This document shows, in pieces, positions 18,190 through 26,483 of a stretch of 64,000 nucleotides of DNA. The position numbers and the translations under genes are program-made. The stretch comes from Stenotrophomonas sp. BIO128-Bstrain. Its GTDB lineage: Bacteria > Pseudomonadota > Gammaproteobacteria > Xanthomonadales > Xanthomonadaceae. The first letter of the stretch is position 1; each line of letters opens with the position of its first letter. The stretch covers positions 3,476,001 to 3,540,000 of the forward strand of contig NZ_CP124620.1 of assembly GCF_030128875.1 (NCBI RefSeq), read 5' to 3'. The notes beneath the pieces were generated by a model, which worked only from the letters and a program-made list of their open reading frames with translations, had not been told where the DNA came from and did not search any database.

Positions 18190-18232
18190 TAATTTATTCT
18201 TGCTTTCGCCGAAAAAAGGAATAAATATTCCT
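18187..18232. promoter_or_regulatory. Candidate pair of operators in the divergent region
   Basis: Two AT-rich sites share TATTCyTG: at 18195-18202 (within aataatttattcttg) and at 18226-18233 (within the inverted repeat aggaata-aa-tattcct, 18217-18232). They are 31 bases apart, about three helical turns, and sit next to the -35 of the left promoter and on the -10 of the right promoter. The RpiR-type regulator encoded four kilobases away is the natural candidate ligand. Confidence 0.45.
18200..18227 (+). promoter_or_regulatory. Candidate promoter of the rightward arm
   Basis: TTGCTT (18200-18205) and TAAATA (18222-18227) with a 16-base spacer, 32 bases before the NlpC/P60 start. The -10 overlaps an inverted repeat. 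Confidence 0.5.
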
Positions 18233-18259
18233 GACGCTTCCGAGGAGGGTGACCGCGTG

Positions 18260-19705
18260 ATGATCCAGGCTTCCCCCCACCGCCCCGTGCGGTCCCGCTG
18301 GTTGTCGCGCGCCGTGCTGGCGGCGGTCCTTGCGGCCACGCTGGCACCTGCCTGGGCCGAGGCGCCGCGTGCCGCACCCGGCGCCGACTTCGGCGGGGTG
18401 ATCGCCCTGCGCGAGGCCTATCTCGCGCCCGGCTTCTGGGCCGACCGCCTGCCCGATCCGGACCGCGTGATCCTCGATCGCGCGGGTATCGCCGCACAGA
18501 ACGCCCGCATGCGTGCCGAGGACGCCTCGATCCACGATCTGCGCGCGTTGCCGGCGCAGCTGCCCCGCGAGCAGGTGCTGGGCAGCATCCAATCGCTCTC
18601 CAGGTGGCCCGAGCGCACCTTGTACGGCCAGGATGGCAAGACCATCAGCGACCGGCAGCGCAGCGAGACCCTGGCCAACCTGGCACTCGCCGCGGTTCCG
18701 GCGCAGCGCCCGCTGCAGTATGGCCTGGTCACCCATCGCGCCGCGCTGCGCGCGTTCCCGACCGCGCTGCGGGTGTTCAGCAGCCAGGGCGACACCGACA
18801 TCGACCGCTTCCAGGAGTCGGCGCTGTTCCCCGGCGACGCGGTGGCGGTGCTGCATGAAAGCGCTGACGGGCGCTGGCTGTTCATCACCAGCGAACGCTA
18901 CTCGGCGTGGATCGAGAAGCGCTTCGTCGGCATCGGCGACGCCGACACCGTGCTCGGTTACGGCCAGCATGGCCCGTACCGGGTGGTCACCGGGGCCACC
19001 GCGTTCACCGCGTACACGCCGGAGGAGCCGCGCGTGTCGCGGCTGCAGCTGGACATGGGCGTGCGCCTGCCGGTGATCGCCGGCTGGCCGCTGGAGAAGA
19101 CCGTCAACGGCCAGCAGGCCCACGCCGCGCATGTGGTGCAGTTGCCGGTGCGCGAGGCCGATGGCCGCCTGTCACTGGTGCCGGCACTGCTGCCGCGCTC
19201 GCAGGACACCGCCGACGACTATCTGCCGCTGACCCCACGGACACTGCTCACCCAGGCCTTCAAGTTCCTCGGCGAGCGCTACGGCTGGGGCCACGACTAC
19301 GACACCCGCGACTGCAGTGGCTTCGTCTCTGAGATCTACCGCAGCGTCGGCGTGTTGATGCCGCGCAATACCAGCGCACAGGCGGTCAGCCCGGCGCTGG
19401 ACCGCATCGCCTTCAGCGCGAAGGACGGGAAAGCCACGCGCGACACGGCCGTCAAGCAGCTGCAGGTCGGCGACCTGGTCTACATCCCCGGCCACGTGAT
19501 GATGGCGATCGGCCACATCGACGGCCGCACCTGGCTGATCCACGATACCGCCGGCGGTGGCTGGATCGGCGCGGATGGCACGCGCGTGCAGGCCCACCTC
19601 AACGGCGTGTCGGTCACTCCGCTGGAGCCGATGATGGCCAGCGATACCGTGAGCTACATCGACCGCATCACCAACATCCAGCGCCTTCGGCCACAGACCC
19701 CCTGA
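18260..19705 (+). CDS. Exported NlpC/P60 peptidase with SH3-like domains
   Basis: A 481-residue protein with a signal peptide (about residues 1-35, ending AWAEA), a middle region resembling bacterial SH3 wall-binding modules, and a C-terminal NlpC/P60 domain. Catalytic Cys is in TRDCSGFVSEIYR (about residue 352), His in PGHVMMAIG (about 412) and the third polar residue in LIHDTAGGG (about 427). The architecture is that of gamma-D-glutamyl-diamino-acid endopeptidases such as YkfC, which release L-Ala-D-Glu from murein peptides. GAGGAGG precedes the ATG. It abuts the epimerase gene with no gap. Confidence 0.9.
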   Translation: MIQASPHRPVRSRWLSRAVLAAVLAATLAPAWAEAPRAAPGADFGGVIALREAYLAPGFWADRLPDPDRVILDRAGIAAQNARMRAEDASIHDLRALPAQLPREQVLGSIQSLSRWPERTLYGQDGKTISDRQRSETLANLALAAVPAQRPLQYGLVTHRAALRAFPTALRVFSSQGDTDIDRFQESALFPGDAVAVLHESADGRWLFITSERYSAWIEKRFVGIGDADTVLGYGQHGPYRVVTGATAFTAYTPEEPRVSRLQLDMGVRLPVIAGWPLEKTVNGQQAHAAHVVQLPVREADGRLSLVPALLPRSQDTADDYLPLTPRTLLTQAFKFLGERYGWGHDYDTRDCSGFVSEIYRSVGVLMPRNTSAQAVSPALDRIAFSAKDGKATRDTAVKQLQVGDLVYIPGHVMMAIGHIDGRTWLIHDTAGGGWIGADGTRVQAHLNGVSVTPLEPMMASDTVSYIDRITNIQRLRPQTP

Positions 19706-20812
19706 ATGAAGATCACCGACATCGAACTCGGCATGCTGCGCGTGCCGTTGAAGACCCCGTTCAAGACCGCGCTGCGCACCGTGGACACCGTCGAAGACGT
19801 GGTCGTGCTGATCCGCACCGACAGCGGCCATACCGGCTACGGTGAAGCGCCGGCCACTGCGGTGATCACCGGCGATACGCACGGCTCGATCATCGAGGCC
19901 ATCGACGGCTTCATCAAACCGCGCCTGATCGGCGAGGACGTGGCCAACCTCAACCGGCTCTGCGGCCTGATCCAGACCTCGATGGAGCGCAACACCAGCG
20001 CCAAGGCCGCGGTGGAGATCGCGGTCTACGATCTGTGGGCGCAGCTGCACAACGCGCCGCTGTACCGGATGCTGGGTGGCGGCGACCCGGTGATCACCAC
20101 CGACATCACCATCAGCGTGGACTACATCGACAAGATGGTGGCCGACTCGCTCTCGGCGATCGAGCGCGGCTTCGAGTCCCTGAAGATCAAGGTCGGCAAG
20201 GACATCGGCCTGGATATCGAGCGGGTCAAGGCGATCCATGCCGCGGTGCAGGGTCGCGCCCTGCTGCGCCTGGATGCCAACCAGGGCTGGACCGCAAAGC
20301 AGGCCGTGCACGCGATGCGGGCGCTGGAAGAGGCCGGCGTGGTGCTGGAACTGCTGGAGCAGCCGGTGAAGGCCGCCGACATCAGCGGCCTGAAGTACGT
20401 CACCGACCGGGTCAACACCCCGGTGATGGCCGATGAAAGCGTGTTCAATCCCGGCCAGGTGTTCGACCTGATCCAGCAGCGCGCGGCCGACATTATCAAC
20501 ATCAAGCTGATGAAGACCGGCGGCCTCTCCAATGCGATCCGCATCGCCGATATCGCCGCGATCTACGGCGTGCCATGCATGATCGGCTGCATGATCGAAT
20601 CGAGCATCTCCGTGGCCGCCGCCGTGCACCTGGCCGTCGCCAAGAGCGACATCATCACCAAGGTGGATCTGGATGGGCCGTCGCTGGGCCAGTTCAACCC
20701 GGTGACCGGTGGGGTCAACTTCAACGAATCGGAGATCACCATCAGCGATGCGCCCGGGTTGGGCATCACCGAGGTGCGTGGGCTGGAGATGATCACGCCG
20801 CGGCGGTGGTGA
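19706..20812 (+). CDS. L-Ala-D/L-Glu epimerase (YcjG/YkfB type, enolase superfamily)
   Basis: A 368-residue cytoplasmic enzyme of the muconate-lactonising subgroup. The catalytic pattern is present: KIK (about Lys159 and Lys161) on strand 2, metal ligands in LDANQGW (Asp189), LEQP (Glu218) and ADES (Asp243), and the opposing Lys in INIKLMKTGG (about 268), followed by CMIESSIS and VDLDGP. This is the signature of dipeptide epimerases, which convert L-Ala-D-Glu from murein to L-Ala-L-Glu so that peptidases can cleave it. Its ATG directly follows the stop of the NlpC/P60 gene, implying translational coupling. Confidence 0.92.
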   Translation: MKITDIELGMLRVPLKTPFKTALRTVDTVEDVVVLIRTDSGHTGYGEAPATAVITGDTHGSIIEAIDGFIKPRLIGEDVANLNRLCGLIQTSMERNTSAKAAVEIAVYDLWAQLHNAPLYRMLGGGDPVITTDITISVDYIDKMVADSLSAIERGFESLKIKVGKDIGLDIERVKAIHAAVQGRALLRLDANQGWTAKQAVHAMRALEEAGVVLELLEQPVKAADISGLKYVTDRVNTPVMADESVFNPGQVFDLIQQRAADIINIKLMKTGGLSNAIRIADIAAIYGVPCMIGCMIESSISVAAAVHLAVAKSDIITKVDLDGPSLGQFNPVTGGVNFNESEITISDAPGLGITEVRGLEMITPRRW

Positions 20813-20841
20813 CCGTTGTATCCGCCTCGCCGGTCGCCTAC

Positions 20842-20915
20842 GGTAGAGCCACGCCATGCGTGGCTGCCGTTCGCGCAATCCCACCTGCCGCAGCCACCCA
20901 TGGTGTGGCTCTACC
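20842..20915. repeat. GTAGAGCC-type palindromic repeat
   Basis: ggtagagccacgccatgcg starts the left arm; an imperfect inverted arm ends ggctctacc at 20915. It resembles SMAG elements in its GTAG ends but has a different core, so it is probably another subfamily. It occupies the gap between the epimerase and regulator genes. Confidence 0.75.
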
Positions 20916-20933
20916 GGATCTGACGCCCTCCCC

Positions 20934-21782
20934 ATGCCGCCCCTGGTGAAAATCCGCTCCGAGCGTGACCACATGTCGGCGATCGAACGCCGCATCGCCG
21001 ACTTCATCCTCGACAACGCCCACCTCCTGCGCGATTACTCCTCCCAGCAGCTGGCCAGCGCCTTGGGCATCAGCCAGTCCAGCGTGGTCAAGTTCAGCCA
21101 GAAACTGGGCTTCAAAGGCTATCCGGACCTCAAGTACTCCATCGGCGAGGCCGTCGCGCGCGCCGGCAGCGACCCGCACAGCCGCCCGCCGCTCCCAGAG
21201 GCCGCCAACGACTACACCCAGATCGCCGAGCGCCTGCGCGTGAGCAAGGCCGCCGCCGAGGAAGAAACCTGGCTGGCCAATCCCCAGGCCGACATCGAAG
21301 CGATCGTGCAGCTGATCGATGGCGCGCCCAAGGTGTTCGTCTACGGTCTGGGCGACGACGGCCTGTACGCCCGCGAATTCGCCATGCGCCTGTCGCTGCT
21401 GGGCATGCTTACCGTGCACCACGCCGACCCGATCCTGATGATGGCCAACCTCTCGGCCGCACGGCCCGGGGACGCGATGCTGGTGTTCTCCGAGTTCGGC
21501 AAGCTGCCACAGCTGTTCCAGCTGTCGCGCCAGTTCCAGGACATGGGCGGCAAGGTGGTGTCGATCACCCGCCACAGCGCCAACCCGTTGCGCGCCCATG
21601 CCGATGCCAGCCTGGTGCTGTGCGCGCATGACCCGGCGCCGCACGTGGCGCAACTGCTGTACCGTTCTTCTCTGCAGGCGCTGCTGGATTTCGTCTTCGT
21701 CCTGCTGTGCCACGCCAACCCGGACCGCCACCGCCAGCTCGGGGTGAACCTGGAACGGATCGAACATTTGATCGACAGCTGA
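20934..21782 (+). CDS. RpiR/MurR-family transcriptional regulator
   Basis: A 282-residue regulator with an N-terminal helix-turn-helix (SAIERRIADFILDN, QQLASALGISQSSVVKFSQK, about residues 14-65) and a C-terminal SIS sugar-isomerase domain (KVFVYGLGDDGLYAREFA, about 125-265). Members sense phosphosugars; MurR in E. coli controls N-acetylmuramic-acid use. Here it lies inside the peptide-recycling genes, suggesting it senses a wall-derived metabolite and controls the divergent promoters at about 18.2 kb. The start at 20934 (MPPLVKIRSERDHM) is favoured by homology. Confidence 0.9.
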   Translation: MPPLVKIRSERDHMSAIERRIADFILDNAHLLRDYSSQQLASALGISQSSVVKFSQKLGFKGYPDLKYSIGEAVARAGSDPHSRPPLPEAANDYTQIAERLRVSKAAAEEETWLANPQADIEAIVQLIDGAPKVFVYGLGDDGLYAREFAMRLSLLGMLTVHHADPILMMANLSAARPGDAMLVFSEFGKLPQLFQLSRQFQDMGGKVVSITRHSANPLRAHADASLVLCAHDPAPHVAQLLYRSSLQALLDFVFVLLCHANPDRHRQLGVNLERIEHLIDS

Positions 21783-21799
21783 TCCTGGAGTCCGCCACG

Positions 21800-22558
21800 A
21801 TGATGCCGCTGTTCCGTTCCGTCACCGCCGCCGTGATGCTGGTCATCGCCGCCCCCGTGTTCGCCGCCGCGCTGGAGGGCAGCACGCAGCTGGTCGTGGT
21901 CACCACCGAGGGCTGGGAGGCCACCCAGGGCAAGCTGCAGGCCTTCGAGCGCACCGCGAAGGGCTGGCAGCCGCAGGGCGCCGCCTTCGATGTCGCCGTG
22001 GGCCGCAGCGGCAGCGCGTGGGGCGAAGGGCTGCACCCGGCCCAGTCCGGGACGCAACGGAAGCAGGAAGGCGATGGCCGCAGCCCGGCCGGCATCTTCG
22101 CGATCGGCCCGGCCTTCGGCTATGCGCGCGGCGTCACCAGCGGCCTGCCCTACCAGCCGATGCGCGACACCAGTTACTGCATGGATGTGCCGGACTCGCC
22201 GTACTACAACCGCATCGTCGATGCCGAGGTGGTCGGTGCCGAAGCGGTGGAAGGCTCGACCGAGCCGATGCGGCTGGACCTGCACAACAAGGGCGACGTG
22301 CGCTACCGCGAAGGCTTCGTCATCGAGCACAACCCGAACGCGACGCCCGGCCGTGGCAGCTGCATCTTCGCCCACCTGTGGCGCACACCCGGTGAGGCGA
22401 CCGCCGGCTGCACCGCGATGGACCCGGCGCGCATGACCACGCTGCTGGCGTGGCTGGACGCCAGCGCGCGGCCGCGCTTCGTGCTGTTGCCACGCGCGGA
22501 ATACCAGCGCCTGCAGGCCGAATGGCAGCTGCCCGTGCTGGCCGGGAGCGTGCATTGA
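21800..22558 (+). CDS. Exported YkuD/L,D-transpeptidase-fold protein
   Basis: A 252-residue protein with a signal peptide (ending near FAAAL) and a YkuD-like domain. The expected active-site region is SCIFAHLW (His about 191) followed by TAGCTAMD (Cys about 204). The usual second residue after the Cys pattern (HGC) is AGC here, as in YkuD subgroups typified by ErfK-unrelated YafK-like hydrolases. It may cut or form bonds at the third stem-peptide residue; L,D-carboxypeptidase activity would fit the locus. The gene follows the regulator by 17 bases, and its stop overlaps the permease start. Confidence 0.82.
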   Translation: MMPLFRSVTAAVMLVIAAPVFAAALEGSTQLVVVTTEGWEATQGKLQAFERTAKGWQPQGAAFDVAVGRSGSAWGEGLHPAQSGTQRKQEGDGRSPAGIFAIGPAFGYARGVTSGLPYQPMRDTSYCMDVPDSPYYNRIVDAEVVGAEAVEGSTEPMRLDLHNKGDVRYREGFVIEHNPNATPGRGSCIFAHLWRTPGEATAGCTAMDPARMTTLLAWLDASARPRFVLLPRAEYQRLQAEWQLPVLAGSVH

Positions 22559-23856
22559 GCACCGCGGCGCCCGACCCGCAACTCGAACGCGCGGTTAGCC
22601 GCTGGCAGATCGTCGGCCTTTCGATCAACGATGTGATCGGCAGTGGCATCTACCTGCTGCCGGCGGCCACCGTCGCCCTGCTCGGTCCCTTCAGCCTGTG
22701 GGGGGTGGTCGCGGCCGGCATCGTGGTCGCCCTGCTGGTGCTCTGCTATGCGCAGGCAGCCAGCTATTTCGACGAGCCGGGCGGCAGCTATCTGTATGCG
22801 CGCGAGGCATTCGGCCGGTTTGCCGGGTTCGAGATCGGCTGGATGATCTGGCTCACCCGCATCAGCTCGGCGGCGGCGCTCAGCAACGCGCTGGCCGATG
22901 CGGTCGCGCGGTTCTGGCCCTGGGCCGGGCATGACATCGGCCGTATCGCGGTCATCGTGGTCTCGCTGGGCTTCCTCACCGCGGTGAACGTGGCCGGGGT
23001 GCGCTCGGCCGCGCGTACCGGTGTGATCCTGGTGATCGGCAAGCTGCTGCCGCTGGTGCTGTTCGTGGCGATCGGCGCGTTCTACGTGGATACCGAGCTG
23101 GCCTTCTCCGGCGTACGCCCGGACCCGCACGATCTGCAGCGCATGGGCGAAGCAGCGCTCCTGCTGCTGTATGCCTATGCCGGTTTCGAGAACATCCCGG
23201 CCGCTGCCGGTGAGTACAAGAACCCGCGCCGCGATATTCCGTTCGCGCTGATCACCATGATCATCACCGTCACCGTGATTTACGGCGCGGTGCAGTTCAT
23301 CGCACAGGGCACGCTGGCCGGGCTGGCCAGTTCGCCGACGCCGCTGGCCGATGCCGCCGCCAGCTTCGGCGGGCTCACCCTCGCCCTGATCCTCACCGTG
23401 GGCGCAACGATCTCCATCCTCGGCACCAACAGCAACACGATGATGATGGGTCCGCGCTTCCTGTTCGCGTTGGCGCGCGATGGCTACGGGCCGAAGATCC
23501 TGGCGCAGGTGCATCCGCGCTTCCGCACCCCGGCGGCGGCGATCATCGCGCAGGGCCTGATCGCCCTGGCGCTGGCCCTGTCCGGTTCGTTCGTGCAGCT
23601 GGCGCTGCTGTCGATGACCACGCGCCTGTTCGCCTACATCGGCACGGCCGCGGCGGTGCTGGTGCTGGCGCGCCGGTTCCGTGATCGCCCTGGCGCGTTG
23701 AAGCTGCCCGGCGGACCGCTGATCCCGATCCTCGCACTGCTGTTGTGCCTGGCCTTGTTCGCCAGCGCGAGCTGGCAGAACATCGCGGCGGCAGGCATCG
23801 CCTTCGCGGTAGGCGCGGTCATCTATAAATTCCCACGCCGCGATCACCAAGCCTGA
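22555..23856 (+). CDS. APC-superfamily amino acid or peptide permease
   Basis: A 433-residue polytopic membrane protein with about twelve transmembrane segments. The family motif SINDVIGSGIYLLPAATV occurs in the first helix, and YAYAGFENIPAAAGE in helix 6. The likely start is TTG at 22555, giving a TTGA overlap with the preceding stop; no ATG or GTG near the homology start is in frame. It would import amino acids or dipeptides produced outside the membrane. Its position parallels YkfD-like transporters in murein-peptide operons, although from another family. Confidence 0.87.
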   Translation: MSTAAPDPQLERAVSRWQIVGLSINDVIGSGIYLLPAATVALLGPFSLWGVVAAGIVVALLVLCYAQAASYFDEPGGSYLYAREAFGRFAGFEIGWMIWLTRISSAAALSNALADAVARFWPWAGHDIGRIAVIVVSLGFLTAVNVAGVRSAARTGVILVIGKLLPLVLFVAIGAFYVDTELAFSGVRPDPHDLQRMGEAALLLLYAYAGFENIPAAAGEYKNPRRDIPFALITMIITVTVIYGAVQFIAQGTLAGLASSPTPLADAAASFGGLTLALILTVGATISILGTNSNTMMMGPRFLFALARDGYGPKILAQVHPRFRTPAAAIIAQGLIALALALSGSFVQLALLSMTTRLFAYIGTAAAVLVLARRFRDRPGALKLPGGPLIPILALLLCLALFASASWQNIAAAGIAFAVGAVIYKFPRRDHQA

Positions 23857-23866
23857 GCAGGTGTGC

Positions 23867-23897
23867 AGGTGAATGGCACTTGATGTGTCATTCACCT
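23867..23897 (+). terminator. Hairpin after the permease gene
   Basis: aggtgaatg and cattcacct enclose a 13-base loop, 11 bases past the permease stop. There is no clear T-run, so it is a possible weak terminator at the end of the rightward operon. Confidence 0.5.
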
Positions 23898-23961
23898 CGC
23901 CGGTCCATGGCGTTAACCCGGCTTTGGGTACGGTGAAGCCTCACCCAACCGGAGCCAACAC

Positions 23962-24309
23962 ATGAGCACTGACTATCAGATTCCCGGCCGGGTGCCGGAA
24001 GACGGTGTCCCGCGCCAGGCCGTATCGGATTACTGGCGTGAGCGCTTTCCAAGCGAACCGTACTATGACAACAACCAGTTCTTCGATGACTACGAGCCGG
24101 CCTACCAGCTCGGCCATCGCACCCGCGCTGACGACATGATCCGCGCGTATGAAGAAGTGGAAGCCGAGCTTCAGGCCCGCTGGGCGCAGGAACATGGCCA
24201 GAGCAAGCTGAGCTGGGAACAGGCCCGCAATGCGGTGCGCCGCGGCTGGGATGAGTCCACCGCGCTGCGCCAGGCGCACCTGGACAAGGGCGTCCCGCGC
24301 GGCACCTGA
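23962..24309 (+). CDS. Small acidic conserved protein of unknown function
   Basis: A 115-residue soluble protein without signal peptide, starting after CCGGAGCC. It is rich in Tyr, Phe, Asp and Glu in its first half (DYWRERFPSEPYYDNNQFFDDYEP) and has a C-terminal amphipathic helical part (EQARNAVRRGWDES). The general look is that of small stress-related proteins, but I do not recognise a named family. It is separated from neighbours by a hairpin upstream and 136 bases downstream. Confidence 0.7.
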   Translation: MSTDYQIPGRVPEDGVPRQAVSDYWRERFPSEPYYDNNQFFDDYEPAYQLGHRTRADDMIRAYEEVEAELQARWAQEHGQSKLSWEQARNAVRRGWDESTALRQAHLDKGVPRGT

Positions 24310-24445
24310 CGCGCACTCCCCGATTCACCTCCAGCGGCGGCCCTCGGGTCGCCGTTGTCGTGTGGGCAGGACCTCTGGTCCACGCGGCGTTGATGGGCAT
24401 GGTGTACAACAGGGGTTGGCCATCGCCTCCCCGACGGAGACTTCC

Positions 24446-25594
24446 ATGACCCGCAAGCTCTTGCTTACCCTCGCCATCAGCCTCACCCCCGCCCTGTTCA
24501 CCACCGCCTGTGTTGCTGCCGACAAGGCCGCCGCCCCGGCCGTGGAAAAAGCGCAGTGGCCGTTCGCCGCCACCGAATTGGCCCGCTTCAACGAGCCCTG
24601 GGCGATGAGTTTCCTGCCCGACGGCAGCCTGCTGGTCACCGAGAAGAAAGGCGCACTGAAGCACTTCAACGTGCAGACCCGCAAAACCGCCACCATCACC
24701 GGCGTCCCTGACGTCGCCTACGGCGGCCAGGGCGGCTTCGGCGATGTGCTGCCGCACCCGGACTTCGCGAAGAACCAGTGGATCTATCTCAGCTACGCCG
24801 AAGAAGGCGACGGTGATACCCGTGGCGCTGCGGTTGCCCGTGCGCGGCTGGCGCTGGCGGCCGATGGCAGCGGCACGCTTGAAGACCTGAAGGTGATCTG
24901 GCGCCAGACCCCGAAAGTGAGCGGCAAGGGGCATTACGGCCATCGCCTCGCGTTCGGTCCGGACGGCAAGCTGTGGATCACGTCCAGCGAGCGCCAGAAG
25001 TTCGATCCGGCCCAGGACATGGGCGGCAACCTCGGCAAGCTGGTCCGCCTCAATGACGACGGCAGCGTGCCCGCCGACAACCCGTTCGCCTCGCAGGGCG
25101 GCGTGGCCGCGCAGGTGTGGTCGCTCGGCCACCGCAATGCGCTGGGCATCGCCTTCGATGCGCGCGGCAAGCTGTGGGTGCATGAGATGGGCCCGGCCGG
25201 CGGCGATGAGCTGAATCTGATCGAGCGCGGGGCCAACTACGGCTATCCGATCGTCTCCAACGGCAATCACTACGACGGCCGCGACATTCCCGACCATTCC
25301 ACCCGCCCGGAATTCGCCGCGCCCAAGGTGACCTGGACCCCGGTGATCTCGCCGGCCGGTTTCATCATCTACAACGGCAAACAGTTCCCCAAGTGGGACG
25401 GCAGTGGCTTCATTGGCGGCCTGTCCTCCAAGGCGCTGGTGCGCGTGGCCTTCGACGGCGACAACGCCCGCGAGGCCGAGCGCTTCGACATGGGCGAGCG
25501 CATCCGCGAGATCGAACAGGGTCCGGATGGCGCGATCTGGCTGCTCGAAGACGGCAGCAACGGCAAGCTGCTCAAGCTCACGCCGAAAGCCTGA
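24446..25594 (+). CDS. PQQ-dependent aldose sugar dehydrogenase family protein
   Basis: A 382-residue exported protein of the soluble glucose/aldose sugar dehydrogenase family, six-bladed beta-propellers that use pyrroloquinoline quinone. Family blocks are FNEPWAMSFLPDGSLLVTEK, GGFGDVLPHPDF, the His-containing GHYGHRLAFGPDGKLWIT, GHRNALGIAF and HEMGPAGGDELNLI. The signal region ends with FTTAC, so it could be a lipoprotein. The ATG at 24446 begins the signal peptide. It likely oxidises sugars in the periplasm. It is convergent with the next gene across a strong hairpin. Confidence 0.9.
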   Translation: MTRKLLLTLAISLTPALFTTACVAADKAAAPAVEKAQWPFAATELARFNEPWAMSFLPDGSLLVTEKKGALKHFNVQTRKTATITGVPDVAYGGQGGFGDVLPHPDFAKNQWIYLSYAEEGDGDTRGAAVARARLALAADGSGTLEDLKVIWRQTPKVSGKGHYGHRLAFGPDGKLWITSSERQKFDPAQDMGGNLGKLVRLNDDGSVPADNPFASQGGVAAQVWSLGHRNALGIAFDARGKLWVHEMGPAGGDELNLIERGANYGYPIVSNGNHYDGRDIPDHSTRPEFAAPKVTWTPVISPAGFIIYNGKQFPKWDGSGFIGGLSSKALVRVAFDGDNAREAERFDMGERIREIEQGPDGAIWLLEDGSNGKLLKLTPKA

Positions 25595-25600
25595 GCCAGA

Positions 25601-25629
25601 CAGGCTGCCGGCGCATCGCCGGCAGCCTG
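25601..25629. terminator. Hairpin between convergent genes
   Basis: A perfect 12-base stem, caggctgccggc with its complement around gcatc, lies between the sugar dehydrogenase and the lipoprotein gene. No T-run in either direction; it probably protects both 3' ends. Confidence 0.6.
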
Positions 25630-25662
25630 CACACCTCACGTGCGTTCAAGCGCTGCACGTGC

Positions 25663-26322
25663 TTACTGGATGGTCACGACCTTGACTTCGGTGCGGCTGC
25701 ACGCCTGATCCAGGCACGCGCCGTTGAGCCAGACCTGGCCGTCGCCGATCATCACGCCCTGCTGGTTGACCATGACGTCGTCGAATTTCTGTGCGGCAAT
25801 GGCCTTGCGCACGGCCGGGGTCAGGATGCGCTCGTAGTTGCGCTGGAACTCGCCGGGGCCGGTGATCCTGGCGCCGTTGGCGATGTTCAACGGGAAGCGG
25901 ACCTCCTCGACCACCGCGGCGCGATCGCCGCCATTGACGGCCTTCTGGAAGGCGTTGAAGACGGCTTCGTACTGGGCAGCATCGCCCAGGACCTGATCGA
26001 TGCGCTGGCGGACATCGCCGGTGCCAGCGCTGGTGGGCGCGGCAGGTGTGGCGGCGGCGTCCGCAGCAGGTGTCGTAGCACCGCCAGCGGCGGGCGCGGC
26101 GGCATCCGGCGCGGGGCTGCCGGCAGTGACCGCATCCGGCGACAGGCCCGAGGACGGCACGGTGTCACCCGGCGTCGGGCGGCCTTCGGGAATGGCGGTG
26201 GCCGGGCCTTGGGCGGGATCCGCAGCGGCGGTGTCAGCCGGCGGCGGCGTCGACGGGCTGCAGGCGGCCAGCCACAACGGGCTGGTCAGGGCCAGCAGCA
26301 GGGGGGTACGGGACAGGCGCAT
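25663..26322 (-). CDS. Lipoprotein of unknown function
   Basis: A 219-residue predicted lipoprotein: MRLSRTPLLLALTSPLWLAAC gives a lipobox with Cys about residue 21. A long Pro/Ala/Thr-rich linker (about 22-105) follows, then a compact domain of about 110 residues with two Cys near the end (GACLDQACSRTEV), containing FNAFQKAVNGGDRAAVVEEVRFPL, reminiscent of NTF2-like or nuclear-transport-factor-type folds. Function not known. GGAG stands ahead of the ATG chosen. Confidence 0.75.
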   Translation of the reverse strand: MRLSRTPLLLALTSPLWLAACSPSTPPPADTAAADPAQGPATAIPEGRPTPGDTVPSSGLSPDAVTAGSPAPDAAAPAAGGATTPAADAAATPAAPTSAGTGDVRQRIDQVLGDAAQYEAVFNAFQKAVNGGDRAAVVEEVRFPLNIANGARITGPGEFQRNYERILTPAVRKAIAAQKFDDVMVNQQGVMIGDGQVWLNGACLDQACSRTEVKVVTIQ

Positions 26323-26392
26323 GGGGGGCTCCATCGGTTTCACGAGGGAGCCAGCGTAACTGCCGAAACGTCAGCCGCCGATGATGGATACG

Positions 26393-26465
26393 GTAGTGCC
26401 GGCCGCTGGCCGGCGCCCCGAGATGCCATCACCGTTCAGCGTTGCCGGCCAGCGGCCGGCACTAC
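26393..26465. repeat. SMAG (GTAG-type) palindromic element
   Basis: Left arm gtagtgccggccgctggc... from 26393 and inverted right arm ending ggcactac at 26465. It fills the gap between the bglX stop and the lipoprotein start. Confidence 0.88.
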
Positions 26466-26483
26466 CGGTGAAGCGAGGCCGGC

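Noticed and set aside
22303..23895. Minus-strand open frame of 530 codons
   Set aside because: Antisense to the permease, whose transmembrane pattern is unambiguous.
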